In this document: piece after piece, positions 1 to 7,721 of the stretch | Layout of the letters: every line of letters starts with the position of its first letter | How positions within the stretch are numbered: position 1 is the stretch's first letter | Source: Solwaraspora sp. WMMA2056 | GTDB taxonomy: Bacteria; Actinomycetota; Actinomycetes; Mycobacteriales; Micromonosporaceae | Length of the DNA: 64,000 nt | Direction of reading: 5' to 3' | Assembly: GCF_030345095.1 (NCBI RefSeq) | Contig: NZ_CP128360.1 | Location: 5,146,001 to 5,210,000, forward strand | Program-made: the position numbers and the translations under genes | Notes under the pieces: model-generated | The model's database searches: none | Told to the model about the DNA's origin: nothing | The model's input: only the letters and a program-made list of their open reading frames with translations

Positions 1-162
1 CTTGCGCAGCAGCTGGTCCAGCGGCTCGACCGCGCGGGTCTCCAGCGGGGCGAACCCGTACAGCTCGAAGGTACGGCGCAGCCGGTCGATCACGTACTGC
101 TCGATCATCCGCTGCGGGGGCAGCCACTCCGGAAAGCCGGAGATCGGCCTGGGCTTGCTCAT
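1..162 (-). CDS. hisS: Histidyl-tRNA synthetase, N-terminal fragment cut by the window edge
   Basis: Read on the minus strand from an ATG at 162, the sequence begins MSKPRPISGFPEWLPP and continues with QRMIEQYVIDRLRRTFELYG and APLETRAVEPLDQLLRK. This is the conserved start of class II histidyl-tRNA synthetase, which charges tRNA-His in the cytoplasm. Only about 54 codons are in the window; the catalytic motifs lie outside it. An AAGGAC Shine-Dalgarno sits 7 nt upstream of the ATG. The stop of the metallo-hydrolase gene lies 14 nt upstream, so the two are probably cotranscribed, an order common in actinobacteria. No in-frame stop is present in the visible part. Confidence 0.93.
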   Translation of the reverse strand, partial: MSKPRPISGFPEWLPPQRMIEQYVIDRLRRTFELYGFAPLETRAVEPLDQLLRK

Positions 163-176
163 CAGGTGCGTCCTTG

Positions 177-893
177 TCACAGTCCGGTACGGCGGGCCGG
201 CGCGGCGATGTCGCCGCCGGCGGCCTCGTGCAGGTAGGGGTTACTCACGCGCTCCTGACCGATGGTGGTGGCCGGGCCGTGGCCGGGCAGCACCACGGTG
301 TCGTCGGCCAACGGCAGGATCTTGTCGCGCAGGCTGGTCATCATCGCCGGCATGCTGCCGCCGGGCAGGTCGGTGCGGCCGATCGAACCGGCGAACAGCA
401 CGTCGCCGGAGAGGCAGACCTGCTCGGCCTCCCAGGGCGAGCCGGCGCCGGGCAGCCGGAACAGCACCGACCCACCGGTATGGCCAGGGGCGTGGTCGAC
501 GCTGATCTCCAGACCGGCGAGCAGCAGCGTCGCGCCGTCGGTCAGTTCGGCCACGTCGTCGGGTTCGCTGTACGGCAGCCGACCGCCGAACATCGCGGTC
601 AGATCGGCCGACAGGCCCTTGGTCGGGTCGGCGAGCATCTCCCGGTCGCCCGGGTGGACGTACGCGGTGATACCCCGTGCCCCGCAGACCGGCGCCACCG
701 AGAAGGTGTGGTCGAGATGGCCGTGGGTGAGCAGCACGGCGGCCGGCTGCAACCGGTACTCGGCCAACGCCTGCTCCAACTGGTCCAGTACGCCGATGCC
801 GGGGTCGACGACGACGCACTGCTCGCCCGGCCCGGTCGCCACCAGGTAACAGTTGGTGCCGAACGCCTGCGCCGGGAAACCAGTGATGAGCAC
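177..893 (-). CDS. MBL-fold metallo-hydrolase (glyoxalase II-like)
   Basis: A 238-residue cytoplasmic metallo-beta-lactamase-fold hydrolase. The zinc-binding HGHLDH motif is at residues 57-62, and later His and Asp ligands appear in DHAPGHTGGS, SGDVLF and LPGHGPATT. Members hydrolyse thioesters such as S-lactoylglutathione or related thiol adducts; actinomycetes use mycothiol, so the substrate cannot be named. It starts with GTG behind a strong GGAGGAGG, and its stop is 14 nt before hisS, suggesting one transcript. Length is normal for the short glyoxalase II-like family. Family assignment is firm; the specific substrate is unknown. Confidence 0.9.
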   Translation of the reverse strand: MLITGFPAQAFGTNCYLVATGPGEQCVVVDPGIGVLDQLEQALAEYRLQPAAVLLTHGHLDHTFSVAPVCGARGITAYVHPGDREMLADPTKGLSADLTAMFGGRLPYSEPDDVAELTDGATLLLAGLEISVDHAPGHTGGSVLFRLPGAGSPWEAEQVCLSGDVLFAGSIGRTDLPGGSMPAMMTSLRDKILPLADDTVVLPGHGPATTIGQERVSNPYLHEAAGGDIAAPARRTGL

Positions 894-1186
894 GCCCCTG
901 CCTCCTCCCGGCCTGCCCGCACGACAGGTCGGGCAGCGCCGTGGCCGAGCCTAACGGTCGGTGGCACCGGTCGTGCGGTGGCACACCTGCCGGGCCGGCG
1001 CACACCCCGGCAGACGCATCCGTCACAATGATGATCTCCGATTGGATACGGAGCGGACCTCATACAACAATTTCCCAGCGGATACCCGTACACTCTGGCG
1101 GGCATGTGGCGTGGCGCACCGCAAAGGCGCCCGGATCCGGCGCGCCCGCCACTGGACGCGGGGACGAACACGAAAGGGGAGCACGG
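894..1186. promoter_or_regulatory. Divergent intergenic region between the hydrolase and the first cyclophilin gene
   Basis: This 293-nt gap separates divergent genes and should hold promoters for both. It contains a local AT-rich patch around 1027-1095, a short dyad TCCG-N8-CGGA at about 1037-1052, and a possible -10 box TACACT near 1088. I could not match a convincing -35 element at standard spacing. The cyclophilin Shine-Dalgarno (AAAGGGGAG) lies at about 1173-1181. No coding sequence is supported here. Confidence 0.35.
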
Positions 1187-2101
1187 GTGGCTTCCAGCAG
1201 GGACCGGCAGCGCAAGTTGGCGCGGGCGAAGCTCGACCGGCAGATGGCCCGGCGTGCCGCCAGCGCGCGGCGCAAGCGGCGGATCCGCGCCGGGTTGGGT
1301 GCCGGCCTCGCGGTGCTGGTGATCACCGCCGGTTCGGCGTGGGCCCTCGGTGCCTTCGACCGCGAGCCGGAGACCACCACGGAGGCGGGCAGCACCTGCA
1401 CCTGGACGCCGCAGGACCCGGCGGCCAACAGCAACCTGACCGACGTCGGGACGCCCGAGTCCGTCAACCCGCCGAACCGCGGCGTCCAACCGATGACGAT
1501 CACCACCAGCGTCGGTGAGCCGATCACCGTGGAGCTCAACCTGTCCGCCGCCCCCTGCGCGGCCGCCAACTTCGCCCACCTCGCCAGCCGCAACTTCTTC
1601 GACGACACCACCTGCCACGAGATCACCGACGAGGGTGCCATCCTCTGCGGCGACCCCAGCGGCACCGGGCAGGGCGGGCCGACGTACTCGTACTTCAGCG
1701 AGAACGTGCCGGTCGCACCGCAGGTCGACCCGTCGGCGGACCCGGCCGTGGACCCGGCGGACCAGCCGCCGCTCTACCCGGCCGGTACGGTGGTCGCGGT
1801 CGGCGTGCCGCAGGGCACCAACGGCAGCCAGTTCAAGATTTTCTTCAGGGACTTCACCACCGAGTTCCCCAGCTACCCGATCATCGGTAAGGTCACCGCC
1901 GGCATGGCCACGGTCGACCAGATCGGGGCGCTCCCCCGAGTGGACAACGGCAGCGGAGCGCAGGTGAAGCCGGAGACCGATGTCGTCATCCAGAGCCTGA
2001 CCGTCGGCGAGCCGGTCGAGGAGCCATCGCCGTCAGCCAGCGCGGAACCGTCGCCGTCGGCCAGTCCCGAGCCGGAACCGTCGGCCAGCACCGCGTCCTG
2101 A
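1187..2101 (+). CDS. Membrane-anchored cyclophilin-type peptidyl-prolyl isomerase homologue, likely inactive
   Basis: A 304-residue protein with a basic coiled N-terminus (1-34), one transmembrane segment (about 35-53), a cyclophilin domain (about 100-270) and a Pro/Ser/Glu-rich tail. The anchor suggests the domain lies outside the membrane. Cyclophilins isomerise X-Pro bonds. The core TNGSQF is kept, but the catalytic arginine that normally follows the His (HR) is Glu here (CHEI, residue 145), and the usual FFF strand reads FKIFF. A 15-residue Asp/Pro-rich insert precedes the PPLYPAG loop. GTG start at 1187 chosen for its AAAGGGGAG ribosome site. It is followed 44 nt later by a paralogue that keeps the catalytic Arg. 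Confidence 0.85.
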   Translation: MASSRDRQRKLARAKLDRQMARRAASARRKRRIRAGLGAGLAVLVITAGSAWALGAFDREPETTTEAGSTCTWTPQDPAANSNLTDVGTPESVNPPNRGVQPMTITTSVGEPITVELNLSAAPCAAANFAHLASRNFFDDTTCHEITDEGAILCGDPSGTGQGGPTYSYFSENVPVAPQVDPSADPAVDPADQPPLYPAGTVVAVGVPQGTNGSQFKIFFRDFTTEFPSYPIIGKVTAGMATVDQIGALPRVDNGSGAQVKPETDVVIQSLTVGEPVEEPSPSASAEPSPSASPEPEPSASTAS

Positions 2102-2145
2102 CGACGACAGTCAGCACCAGATAACCCGATTCCAGGAGGACCACC

Positions 2146-2973
2146 GTGACGTCGACCAGGGAGCGGCAGCGGGCCGCTGCTCGGGCCCGCCTCGAGAAGG
2201 AGATGGCCGAGCGCGCTGCGGCTGCCCGCAAGCGCCGCCAGTTGCAGGCCGGTATCGGTGCCGGTGTCGCCCTGCTGCTCGTCGTGGCCGGCACGGTGTG
2301 GCTGGTCGCCAGCCTCGGCGACGACGAGACCGAGACTCCGCAGGCCGAGGGCGACCCGGCCGCCACCACCTGTGTTTGGAACGAGATCCCCGCCGAGCAG
2401 CGCACCCCCACCGTCAAGGACGTGGGGCTGCCGCCGACCACCACCCCACCGGACTCCGGCACCCAGGTGATGACGCTGGACACCAACTTCGGTGAGATCC
2501 AGGTGACCATGAACCTGGCCGAGGTGCCGTGCACGGCGGCCAGCTTCAGCCACCTGGCGAGCAACCAGTTCTGGGACAACACCAAGTGCCACCGGATGTT
2601 CCCGGGGATGCTGCAGTGCGGCGACCCGAGCGCCACCGGGGAGGGATACCGGGACAGCGACGGCACCGGCGGACCGACCTACCAGTACGCCAACGAGAAC
2701 CTGCCGATCGACGACCGGCCCCCCTACCCGGCCGGGGTGATGGCGATGGCGAACAGCGGCCCGGACACCAACGGCAGCCAGTTCTTCTTCATCTACCAGG
2801 ATGTCGAACTGAGCCCCGACTACACGATCGTCGGTCAGGTCACCGAGGGTCTCGAGGTGATCCAGGAAGCGACCGAGGCCGGACACGACGGCGCGTTCGA
2901 CCCGTCCCCCGGCGGCGGTCACCCCAACAACGACATCCTGATCAACAGCTTGACCGTCAGCGAACCGCAGTGA
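2146..2973 (+). CDS. Membrane-anchored cyclophilin-type peptidyl-prolyl cis-trans isomerase
   Basis: A 275-residue tandem paralogue of the preceding gene, with the same plan: charged N-terminal helix (1-32), a membrane segment (about 35-54) and a C-terminal cyclophilin domain. The domain retains CHRMFPGMLQCGD with the catalytic Arg at 150, and TNGSQFFFIYQD, so it should catalyse proline isomerisation on exported or envelope proteins. It starts at GTG behind CCAGGAGGACCACC. The gene ends just before a strong palindromic terminator. The pair is placed between the hydrolase and rel, a common actinobacterial context. Family identification is secure; the folding clients are unknown. Confidence 0.92.
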   Translation: MTSTRERQRAAARARLEKEMAERAAAARKRRQLQAGIGAGVALLLVVAGTVWLVASLGDDETETPQAEGDPAATTCVWNEIPAEQRTPTVKDVGLPPTTTPPDSGTQVMTLDTNFGEIQVTMNLAEVPCTAASFSHLASNQFWDNTKCHRMFPGMLQCGDPSATGEGYRDSDGTGGPTYQYANENLPIDDRPPYPAGVMAMANSGPDTNGSQFFFIYQDVELSPDYTIVGQVTEGLEVIQEATEAGHDGAFDPSPGGGHPNNDILINSLTVSEPQ

Positions 2974-3004
2974 CCTCGCTGCGGTAGCGGTAAGCCTGCG
3001 GACC

Positions 3005-3054
3005 ATCGGGTCCGGTTCCCGCGTCGGTGTACCGACGCGGGAACCGGACCCGAT
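3005..3054. terminator. Bidirectional terminator, perfect inverted repeat with 24-bp arms
   Basis: The arms at 3005-3028 and 3031-3054 are exact reverse complements separated by 2 nt (left arm starts ATCGGGTCCGG). The repeat lies between the convergent cyclophilin and rel genes, 31 nt after one stop and about 70 nt beyond the other, so it can terminate both. There is no T-tract, as is common for high-GC actinobacteria. Confidence 0.8.
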
Positions 3055-3123
3055 CACGTGTGGTGCGTGCAACCGGATGCGGGCCGGGAACCGGCAGCGG
3101 GGGTCGGGGCGGGGCAGTCCGGC

Positions 3124-5643
3124 TCAGGAACCGGAGGTGACCCGGTAGGCGTCGAACACCCCGTCGACCTTGCGGACCGCGTTGAGCAGGTGGCCCAGGT
3201 GCTTCGGGTCGGCCATCTCGAAGGAGAACCGGCTGACCGCCACCCGGTCCCGGGTGGTGGTGACCGTCGCGGAGAGAATGTTCACCCGTTCCTCGGAGAG
3301 CACCCGGGTCACGTCGGCCAGCAGCTTGTGCCGGTCCAGCGCCTCCACCTGGATGGCGACCAGGAACGTCGACGCCGAGGTCAGTCTCCAGGTGACCTCG
3401 ACCAGCCGCTCCTCCTGCACCCGCAGGTCCTCGGCGTTGACGCAGTCGTCGCGGTGCACGCTCACCCCGCCGGAGCGGGTGACGAAGCCGAACACCGTGT
3501 CCGGCGGCACCGGAGTGCAGCAGCGGGCCAGCTTGATCCAGACGTCGTCGACCCCTCGGACGACCACGCCGGGGTCGGTACCGGAGTGGCGGATCCGGTG
3601 CGGCCGGGTCGGCACCGCCGTCTCGGCGAGGTCCTCCGCAGCCCCTTCCTCACCACCAAGGCTGGCCATCAGCCGCTGGACGACCGACTGTGCCGAGACC
3701 TGGCTGTCACCGACGGCGGCGTAGAGCGACGCCACGTCCGCCAGGTGCAGGTCGCGGGCGATCGCCATCAGCGAGTCGGTGGTGAGCATCCGCTGCAGCG
3801 GCACGCCCTGCTTGCGCATCGCCTTGGCGATCGCGTCCTTGCCGGTCTCGATCGCCTCTTCGCGGCGTTCCTTGTTGAAGTACTGCCTGATCTTGGTGCG
3901 GGCGCGGGGGCTCTTGACGAAGCCCAGCCAGTCCTGGGTGGGGCCGGCGGTCGCCGACTTCGACGTGAAGATCTCGATCACGTCGCCGTTGGACAGGGTC
4001 GACTCCAGCGGCACCAGTTTGCCGTTGACCCGGGCCCCGATGCACTTGTGCCCGACCTCGGTGTGCACCGCGTAGGCGAAGTCGACCGGGGTCGACCCGG
4101 TCGGCAACGGGATGACGTCACCCTTGGGGGTGAAGACGTACACCTCCTGGCTGGACAGGTCGAAACGCAGCGCGTCGAGGAACTCGCTCGGGTCGCTCGC
4201 CTCCCGCTGCCAGTCCAGCAGCTGCCGTAGCCAGGTCATCTCGTCGATGTGGGCCGGCGGGCCGACGACGGTCGCGCCCTTGAGCTCCTTGTACTTCCAG
4301 TGCGCGGCGATGCCGAACTCGGCGGTGCGGTGCATCGCGTACGTGCGGATCTGCATCTCGACCGGCTTGCCGGTCGGCCCGATGACCGTGGTGTGCAGCG
4401 ACTGGTACATGTTGAACTTCGGCATCGCGATGTAGTCCTTGAACCGGCCGGGAACCGGCTGCCAGTTCGCGTGGATCACACCGAGGGCGGCGTAGCAGTC
4501 CCGGACCGTGTCGACCAGGATGCGTACGCCGACGAGGTCGTAGATGTCGTTGAAGTCGCGCCCCCGCACGATCATCTTCTGGTAGATCGAGTAGAGGTGC
4601 TTCGGGCGGCCGGTCACCTCCGCCTTGATCTTGGCGGCCCGCAGGTCGACCTGGACCTTCTGAGTCACCTTGCGCAGCTGGGTGTCCCGCTGCGGCTGGT
4701 GCTCGCCGATCAGCCGGTTGATCTCCTCGTACCGCTTCGGGAACAGCGTGCCGAAGGCCAGATCCTCCAGCTCCCACTTGACCGTGTTCATGCCAAGCCG
4801 GTGGGCCAGCGGCGCCAGGATCTCCAACGTCTCCTTGGCCTTCTGCTCCTGCTTGGCCTTGGGCAGGAAGGTCAGGGTGCGCATGTTGTGCAGCCGGTCG
4901 GCCAGCTTGATCACCAGAACCCGCGGGTCCTTCGCCATCGCCACGACCATCTTGCGGATCGTCTCGGCCTTGGCCGCGTCGCCGAGTTTGACCCGGTCGA
5001 GCTTTGTCACCCCGTCCACCAGCAGCGCGACCTCGCCGCCGAAGTCCACCCGCATCTGCTCCAGCGGGTAGCCGGTGTCCTCGATCGTGTCGTGCAGCAG
5101 CGCGGCGACCAGGGTCGTGGTGTCCATGCCGAGGTTCGCGAGGATCGTCGCGACCGCCAGCGGATGGGTGATGTACGGGTCCCCGGACTTGCGGAACTGC
5201 CCGGAGTGCCACTTCGAGGCGACGTCGAACGCGCGCTGCAGGTCTTTCGGGTCCGCCTTCGGGTGACTCTGCCGGTGCGTGGCGATCAACGGCTCCAGCA
5301 CCTCGGGAATGTGCGGCGTCTGCCAGGGCGCGTTGAACCTGGCCAGCCGGGCCCGCACCCGCCGCCCGGTCGGCGCGCCGGAGAAGCCGAACCCGTTACC
5401 GACCGGCTCCGCCGCCGCACTGGCCGGGACACCCGCACCGACGCCGTTGACGGCCTCCACCGGGTGTCCGTTCGGGCCGGCGGCCGCGCCGCTACCGGTG
5501 GCCGCGCCGTGCGCGGTCGGAGCCGCCCCGTTGCCCGGCGTCACCGGCGGCGTCGCCGCGCCATTGGCCATGCCCGAAGTCGGGTCGACCTCGCCAGTCG
5601 GCTGCACAGTGCCCTCCACGGAAGGGGTGACGTCGTAGGACAC
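3124..5643 (-). CDS. rel: Bifunctional (p)ppGpp synthetase/hydrolase (RelA/SpoT family)
   Basis: A protein of 839 residues that makes and degrades the stringent-response alarmone (p)ppGpp. After an Ala/Gly/Pro-rich N-terminal extension of about 100 residues come the HD hydrolase domain (HSGQF at about 146, HD at 184-185), the pyrophosphokinase domain ([13 protein letters not shown] and YRSLHTT-like YQSLHTTV), a TGS domain ([14 protein letters not shown]), and a C-terminal ACT domain. Both catalytic halves look intact, as in other long actinobacterial Rel proteins. The predicted start is GTG at 5643. The downstream end faces the cyclophilin genes across a shared terminator; apt lies 175 nt upstream on the same strand, the usual apt-rel order. 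Confidence 0.96.
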   Translation of the reverse strand: MSYDVTPSVEGTVQPTGEVDPTSGMANGAATPPVTPGNGAAPTAHGAATGSGAAAGPNGHPVEAVNGVGAGVPASAAAEPVGNGFGFSGAPTGRRVRARLARFNAPWQTPHIPEVLEPLIATHRQSHPKADPKDLQRAFDVASKWHSGQFRKSGDPYITHPLAVATILANLGMDTTTLVAALLHDTIEDTGYPLEQMRVDFGGEVALLVDGVTKLDRVKLGDAAKAETIRKMVVAMAKDPRVLVIKLADRLHNMRTLTFLPKAKQEQKAKETLEILAPLAHRLGMNTVKWELEDLAFGTLFPKRYEEINRLIGEHQPQRDTQLRKVTQKVQVDLRAAKIKAEVTGRPKHLYSIYQKMIVRGRDFNDIYDLVGVRILVDTVRDCYAALGVIHANWQPVPGRFKDYIAMPKFNMYQSLHTTVIGPTGKPVEMQIRTYAMHRTAEFGIAAHWKYKELKGATVVGPPAHIDEMTWLRQLLDWQREASDPSEFLDALRFDLSSQEVYVFTPKGDVIPLPTGSTPVDFAYAVHTEVGHKCIGARVNGKLVPLESTLSNGDVIEIFTSKSATAGPTQDWLGFVKSPRARTKIRQYFNKERREEAIETGKDAIAKAMRKQGVPLQRMLTTDSLMAIARDLHLADVASLYAAVGDSQVSAQSVVQRLMASLGGEEGAAEDLAETAVPTRPHRIRHSGTDPGVVVRGVDDVWIKLARCCTPVPPDTVFGFVTRSGGVSVHRDDCVNAEDLRVQEERLVEVTWRLTSASTFLVAIQVEALDRHKLLADVTRVLSEERVNILSATVTTTRDRVAVSRFSFEMADPKHLGHLLNAVRKVDGVFDAYRVTSGS

Positions 5644-5818
5644 CGGCCTCCCTCACCTCTGCCGGATGTGAGCCGACCGTATCCGGCCGGACCGCTGCCG
5701 CGCTAGCCAGGGGGAACCGCCCCTGACTGACAGGGACCGCAATATTACCCGTCCGGCCTGTGCCACGCCCGCCAGCCGGGCCGGTCGTGACGAACGGATC
5801 ACCGTACGCGGGGGAAGG

Positions 5819-6382
5819 TCACACCCGCCACAGCGCGTGCACCGGACGGGGTGCCAGCCGTTCCCGACCGGCCAGGAACCCCAGCTCCAACAGTACGGTG
5901 AAGCCGGACACCGTACCGCCGGCGCGCTCCACCAGGTCGAGAGTCGCCCCGGCGGTCCCGCCGGTGGCGAGCACGTCGTCGACGACCAGGACCCGCTGGC
6001 CGGCGGTGAAGGCGTCCTGGTGCACCTCCAGGACCGCTTCGCCGTACTCCAACGCGTACGCGGCGGCGAAGGACGCGCGGGGCAGTTTGCCGGCCTTACG
6101 GACCGGCACCACGCCGGTGCCGGTGGCGTAGGCGATCGCCGCGGCGAGCACGAAGCCGCGCGCCTCGATGCCGGCGACCACGTCGAACGATTCCGCCCCG
6201 TGGTGGGCGATGATGCCGTCGACCACCTCACGGAAGACCGGACCGTCGGCGAACAGCGGCATCAGGTCCTTGAACACGATGCCGGGCTTGGGAAAATCGG
6301 GTACGTCGAGCACTCGGCTGGCCACCAGTGCGGCAGCCTCGGGTCCGCTGTCCCCGATGACAGCCGACGGGGTCTGCGTCAC
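5819..6382 (-). CDS. apt: Adenine phosphoribosyltransferase
   Basis: Converts adenine and PRPP to AMP in purine salvage. The PRPP-binding signature VLVVDDVLATGGTA is in the C-terminal half, preceded by GIEARGFVLAAAIA and VRKAGKLP, all typical of Apt. I place the start at GTG 6382 (187 residues) because AGGAAAGG lies 7 nt upstream; an in-frame GTG at 6400 would add six residues and overlap that ribosome site. It lies between rel and secF on the same strand. The 126-nt upstream gap holds two 21-bp-spaced direct repeats that may be regulatory. Confidence 0.95.
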   Translation of the reverse strand: MTQTPSAVIGDSGPEAAALVASRVLDVPDFPKPGIVFKDLMPLFADGPVFREVVDGIIAHHGAESFDVVAGIEARGFVLAAAIAYATGTGVVPVRKAGKLPRASFAAAYALEYGEAVLEVHQDAFTAGQRVLVVDDVLATGGTAGATLDLVERAGGTVSGFTVLLELGFLAGRERLAPRPVHALWRV

Positions 6383-6473
6383 CTGCGTCCCTTTCCTCAC
6401 GGATCGTCCCGCGTGGTGGGCGGTACGGGCAACCTTGCGGGATCCACTGGTGTGCCCGTACCGGCCGATATGA

Positions 6474-6510
6474 CTACCTCTGATACGTCTGTCGCTACCT
6501 CTGATACGTC
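6474..6510. repeat. Two 16-bp direct repeats, 21-bp period, between secF and apt
   Basis: CTACCTCTGATACGTC occurs at 6474-6489 and again at 6495-6510. The period of 21 bp is two helical turns. The second copy overlaps the secF stop codon. The repeats are about 90-130 nt upstream of the apt start, so they may be an operator for apt or a replication-slippage duplication; the sequence does not tell which. Confidence 0.55.
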
Positions 6511-7720
6511 AGCGACGCTTCGCGCCGCTGGGTCGCTTCCGGTTCCCGCCGCCACCCGGGCGACCGCCCCGGCCGCCGGACTGACGCTTGCCGGCGGGCC
6601 TCGCACCGGCCTTGGGCGCGGCACCGGCGAGCGCCTCGTCGGCCTGGGCGTCGGTGGCGGTGTCGGCGACGGCCGCCTCTTCCCCGGTGGCCGCCTCGGT
6701 ACGCGCGGCGGTCCGACGGGCCGGCCCGCGCTCGGCCAACGAGGCCCGCTTGGCCTGCACCCGCTGGGCGTGCAGCTTGTACTTGGGCTCCTGCTCCTTG
6801 AACACCGTCACCAGCGGTGAGGAAACGAAGATCGACACGAAGAAGGCCGCGCCCATACCGACGAAGAGCACCAGACCCAGGTCCTTGAGCGTGCCGGCGC
6901 CGAGCAGACCGGCCCCGATGAACAGCAGACCACCGACCGGCAGCAGCGCCACGATCGAGGTGTTGATCGACCGCATCAGGGTCTGGTTGACAGCGAGGTT
7001 CGCCGCCTCCCCGTAGGTCTGGTTGCTGCCGCCGGTGACGCCCCGGGTGTTCTCCTGGATCTTGTCGAAGACCACGACGACGTCGTACAGCGCGAAGCCG
7101 AGGATCGTCAGGAACCCGATGATCGTCGACGGGGTGACCTCGAAGCCGGACGCCGAGTAGATGCCGGCGGTCAGCACCAGGTCGATCACCAGGCCGATGA
7201 CCGCCGCGATCGCCATCCGCGCCTCGAAGCGCAGCACCAGGTAGATGGTGACCAGCACCATGAAGACCAGCAGGCCCAGCAGCGCCCGCTGGGTGACCTG
7301 GCCACCCCAGGCACCGCTGACCCGGCTGTCGCTGATCGCGTCCTGCTCGATACCGAGCCGCTCGGCCAGCCCCTGCTTGAACGCCTCGGTCTGCGCGGAG
7401 TCGAGCTCGCCGGTGCGGAACAGGTAGGTGGTGCCGCCGACCTCCTGACCGGAGACAACTTCCAGTGGCTCGGCGGTGTCCAGCTCGGCGAGTTCGGCGT
7501 CGAGGGCGTCCTCGGCCTCCAGCAGGGTGCCGACGCTCGACGGCACCTGGAACTCGTTGCCGCCCCGGAAGTCGATGCCGAGGTTGAAGCCCCGGATCGC
7601 GACGCTGGCGATCGCCAGCACGAGGAGGACTGCGGCGATCGTGAACCAGGTGTTGCGCCGCGGAATGATCGGGAGATTGGCCTCACCCCGGTAGAGGCGT
7701 CCAGCGAATCCGCTGCTCAT
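6509..7720 (-). CDS. secF: Protein translocase subunit SecF
   Basis: The 403-residue partner of SecD in the accessory SecDF complex, which uses the proton-motive force to pull proteins through SecYEG. It has an N-terminal membrane segment (about 25-45), the periplasmic motif FNLGIDFRGGNEF, then a five-helix RND-type membrane block with GFLTILGFALYDVVVVFDKI. The C-terminal tail beyond residue 300 is long, Ala/Arg/Gly-rich and highly basic. The ATG start is 1 nt after the secD stop, so the two are translationally linked. Together with secD, yajC and ruvCAB it forms the standard actinobacterial arrangement. Confidence 0.96.
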   Translation of the reverse strand: MSSGFAGRLYRGEANLPIIPRRNTWFTIAAVLLVLAIASVAIRGFNLGIDFRGGNEFQVPSSVGTLLEAEDALDAELAELDTAEPLEVVSGQEVGGTTYLFRTGELDSAQTEAFKQGLAERLGIEQDAISDSRVSGAWGGQVTQRALLGLLVFMVLVTIYLVLRFEARMAIAAVIGLVIDLVLTAGIYSASGFEVTPSTIIGFLTILGFALYDVVVVFDKIQENTRGVTGGSNQTYGEAANLAVNQTLMRSINTSIVALLPVGGLLFIGAGLLGAGTLKDLGLVLFVGMGAAFFVSIFVSSPLVTVFKEQEPKYKLHAQRVQAKRASLAERGPARRTAARTEAATGEEAAVADTATDAQADEALAGAAPKAGARPAGKRQSGGRGGRPGGGGNRKRPSGAKRR

Positions 7721-7721
7721 C

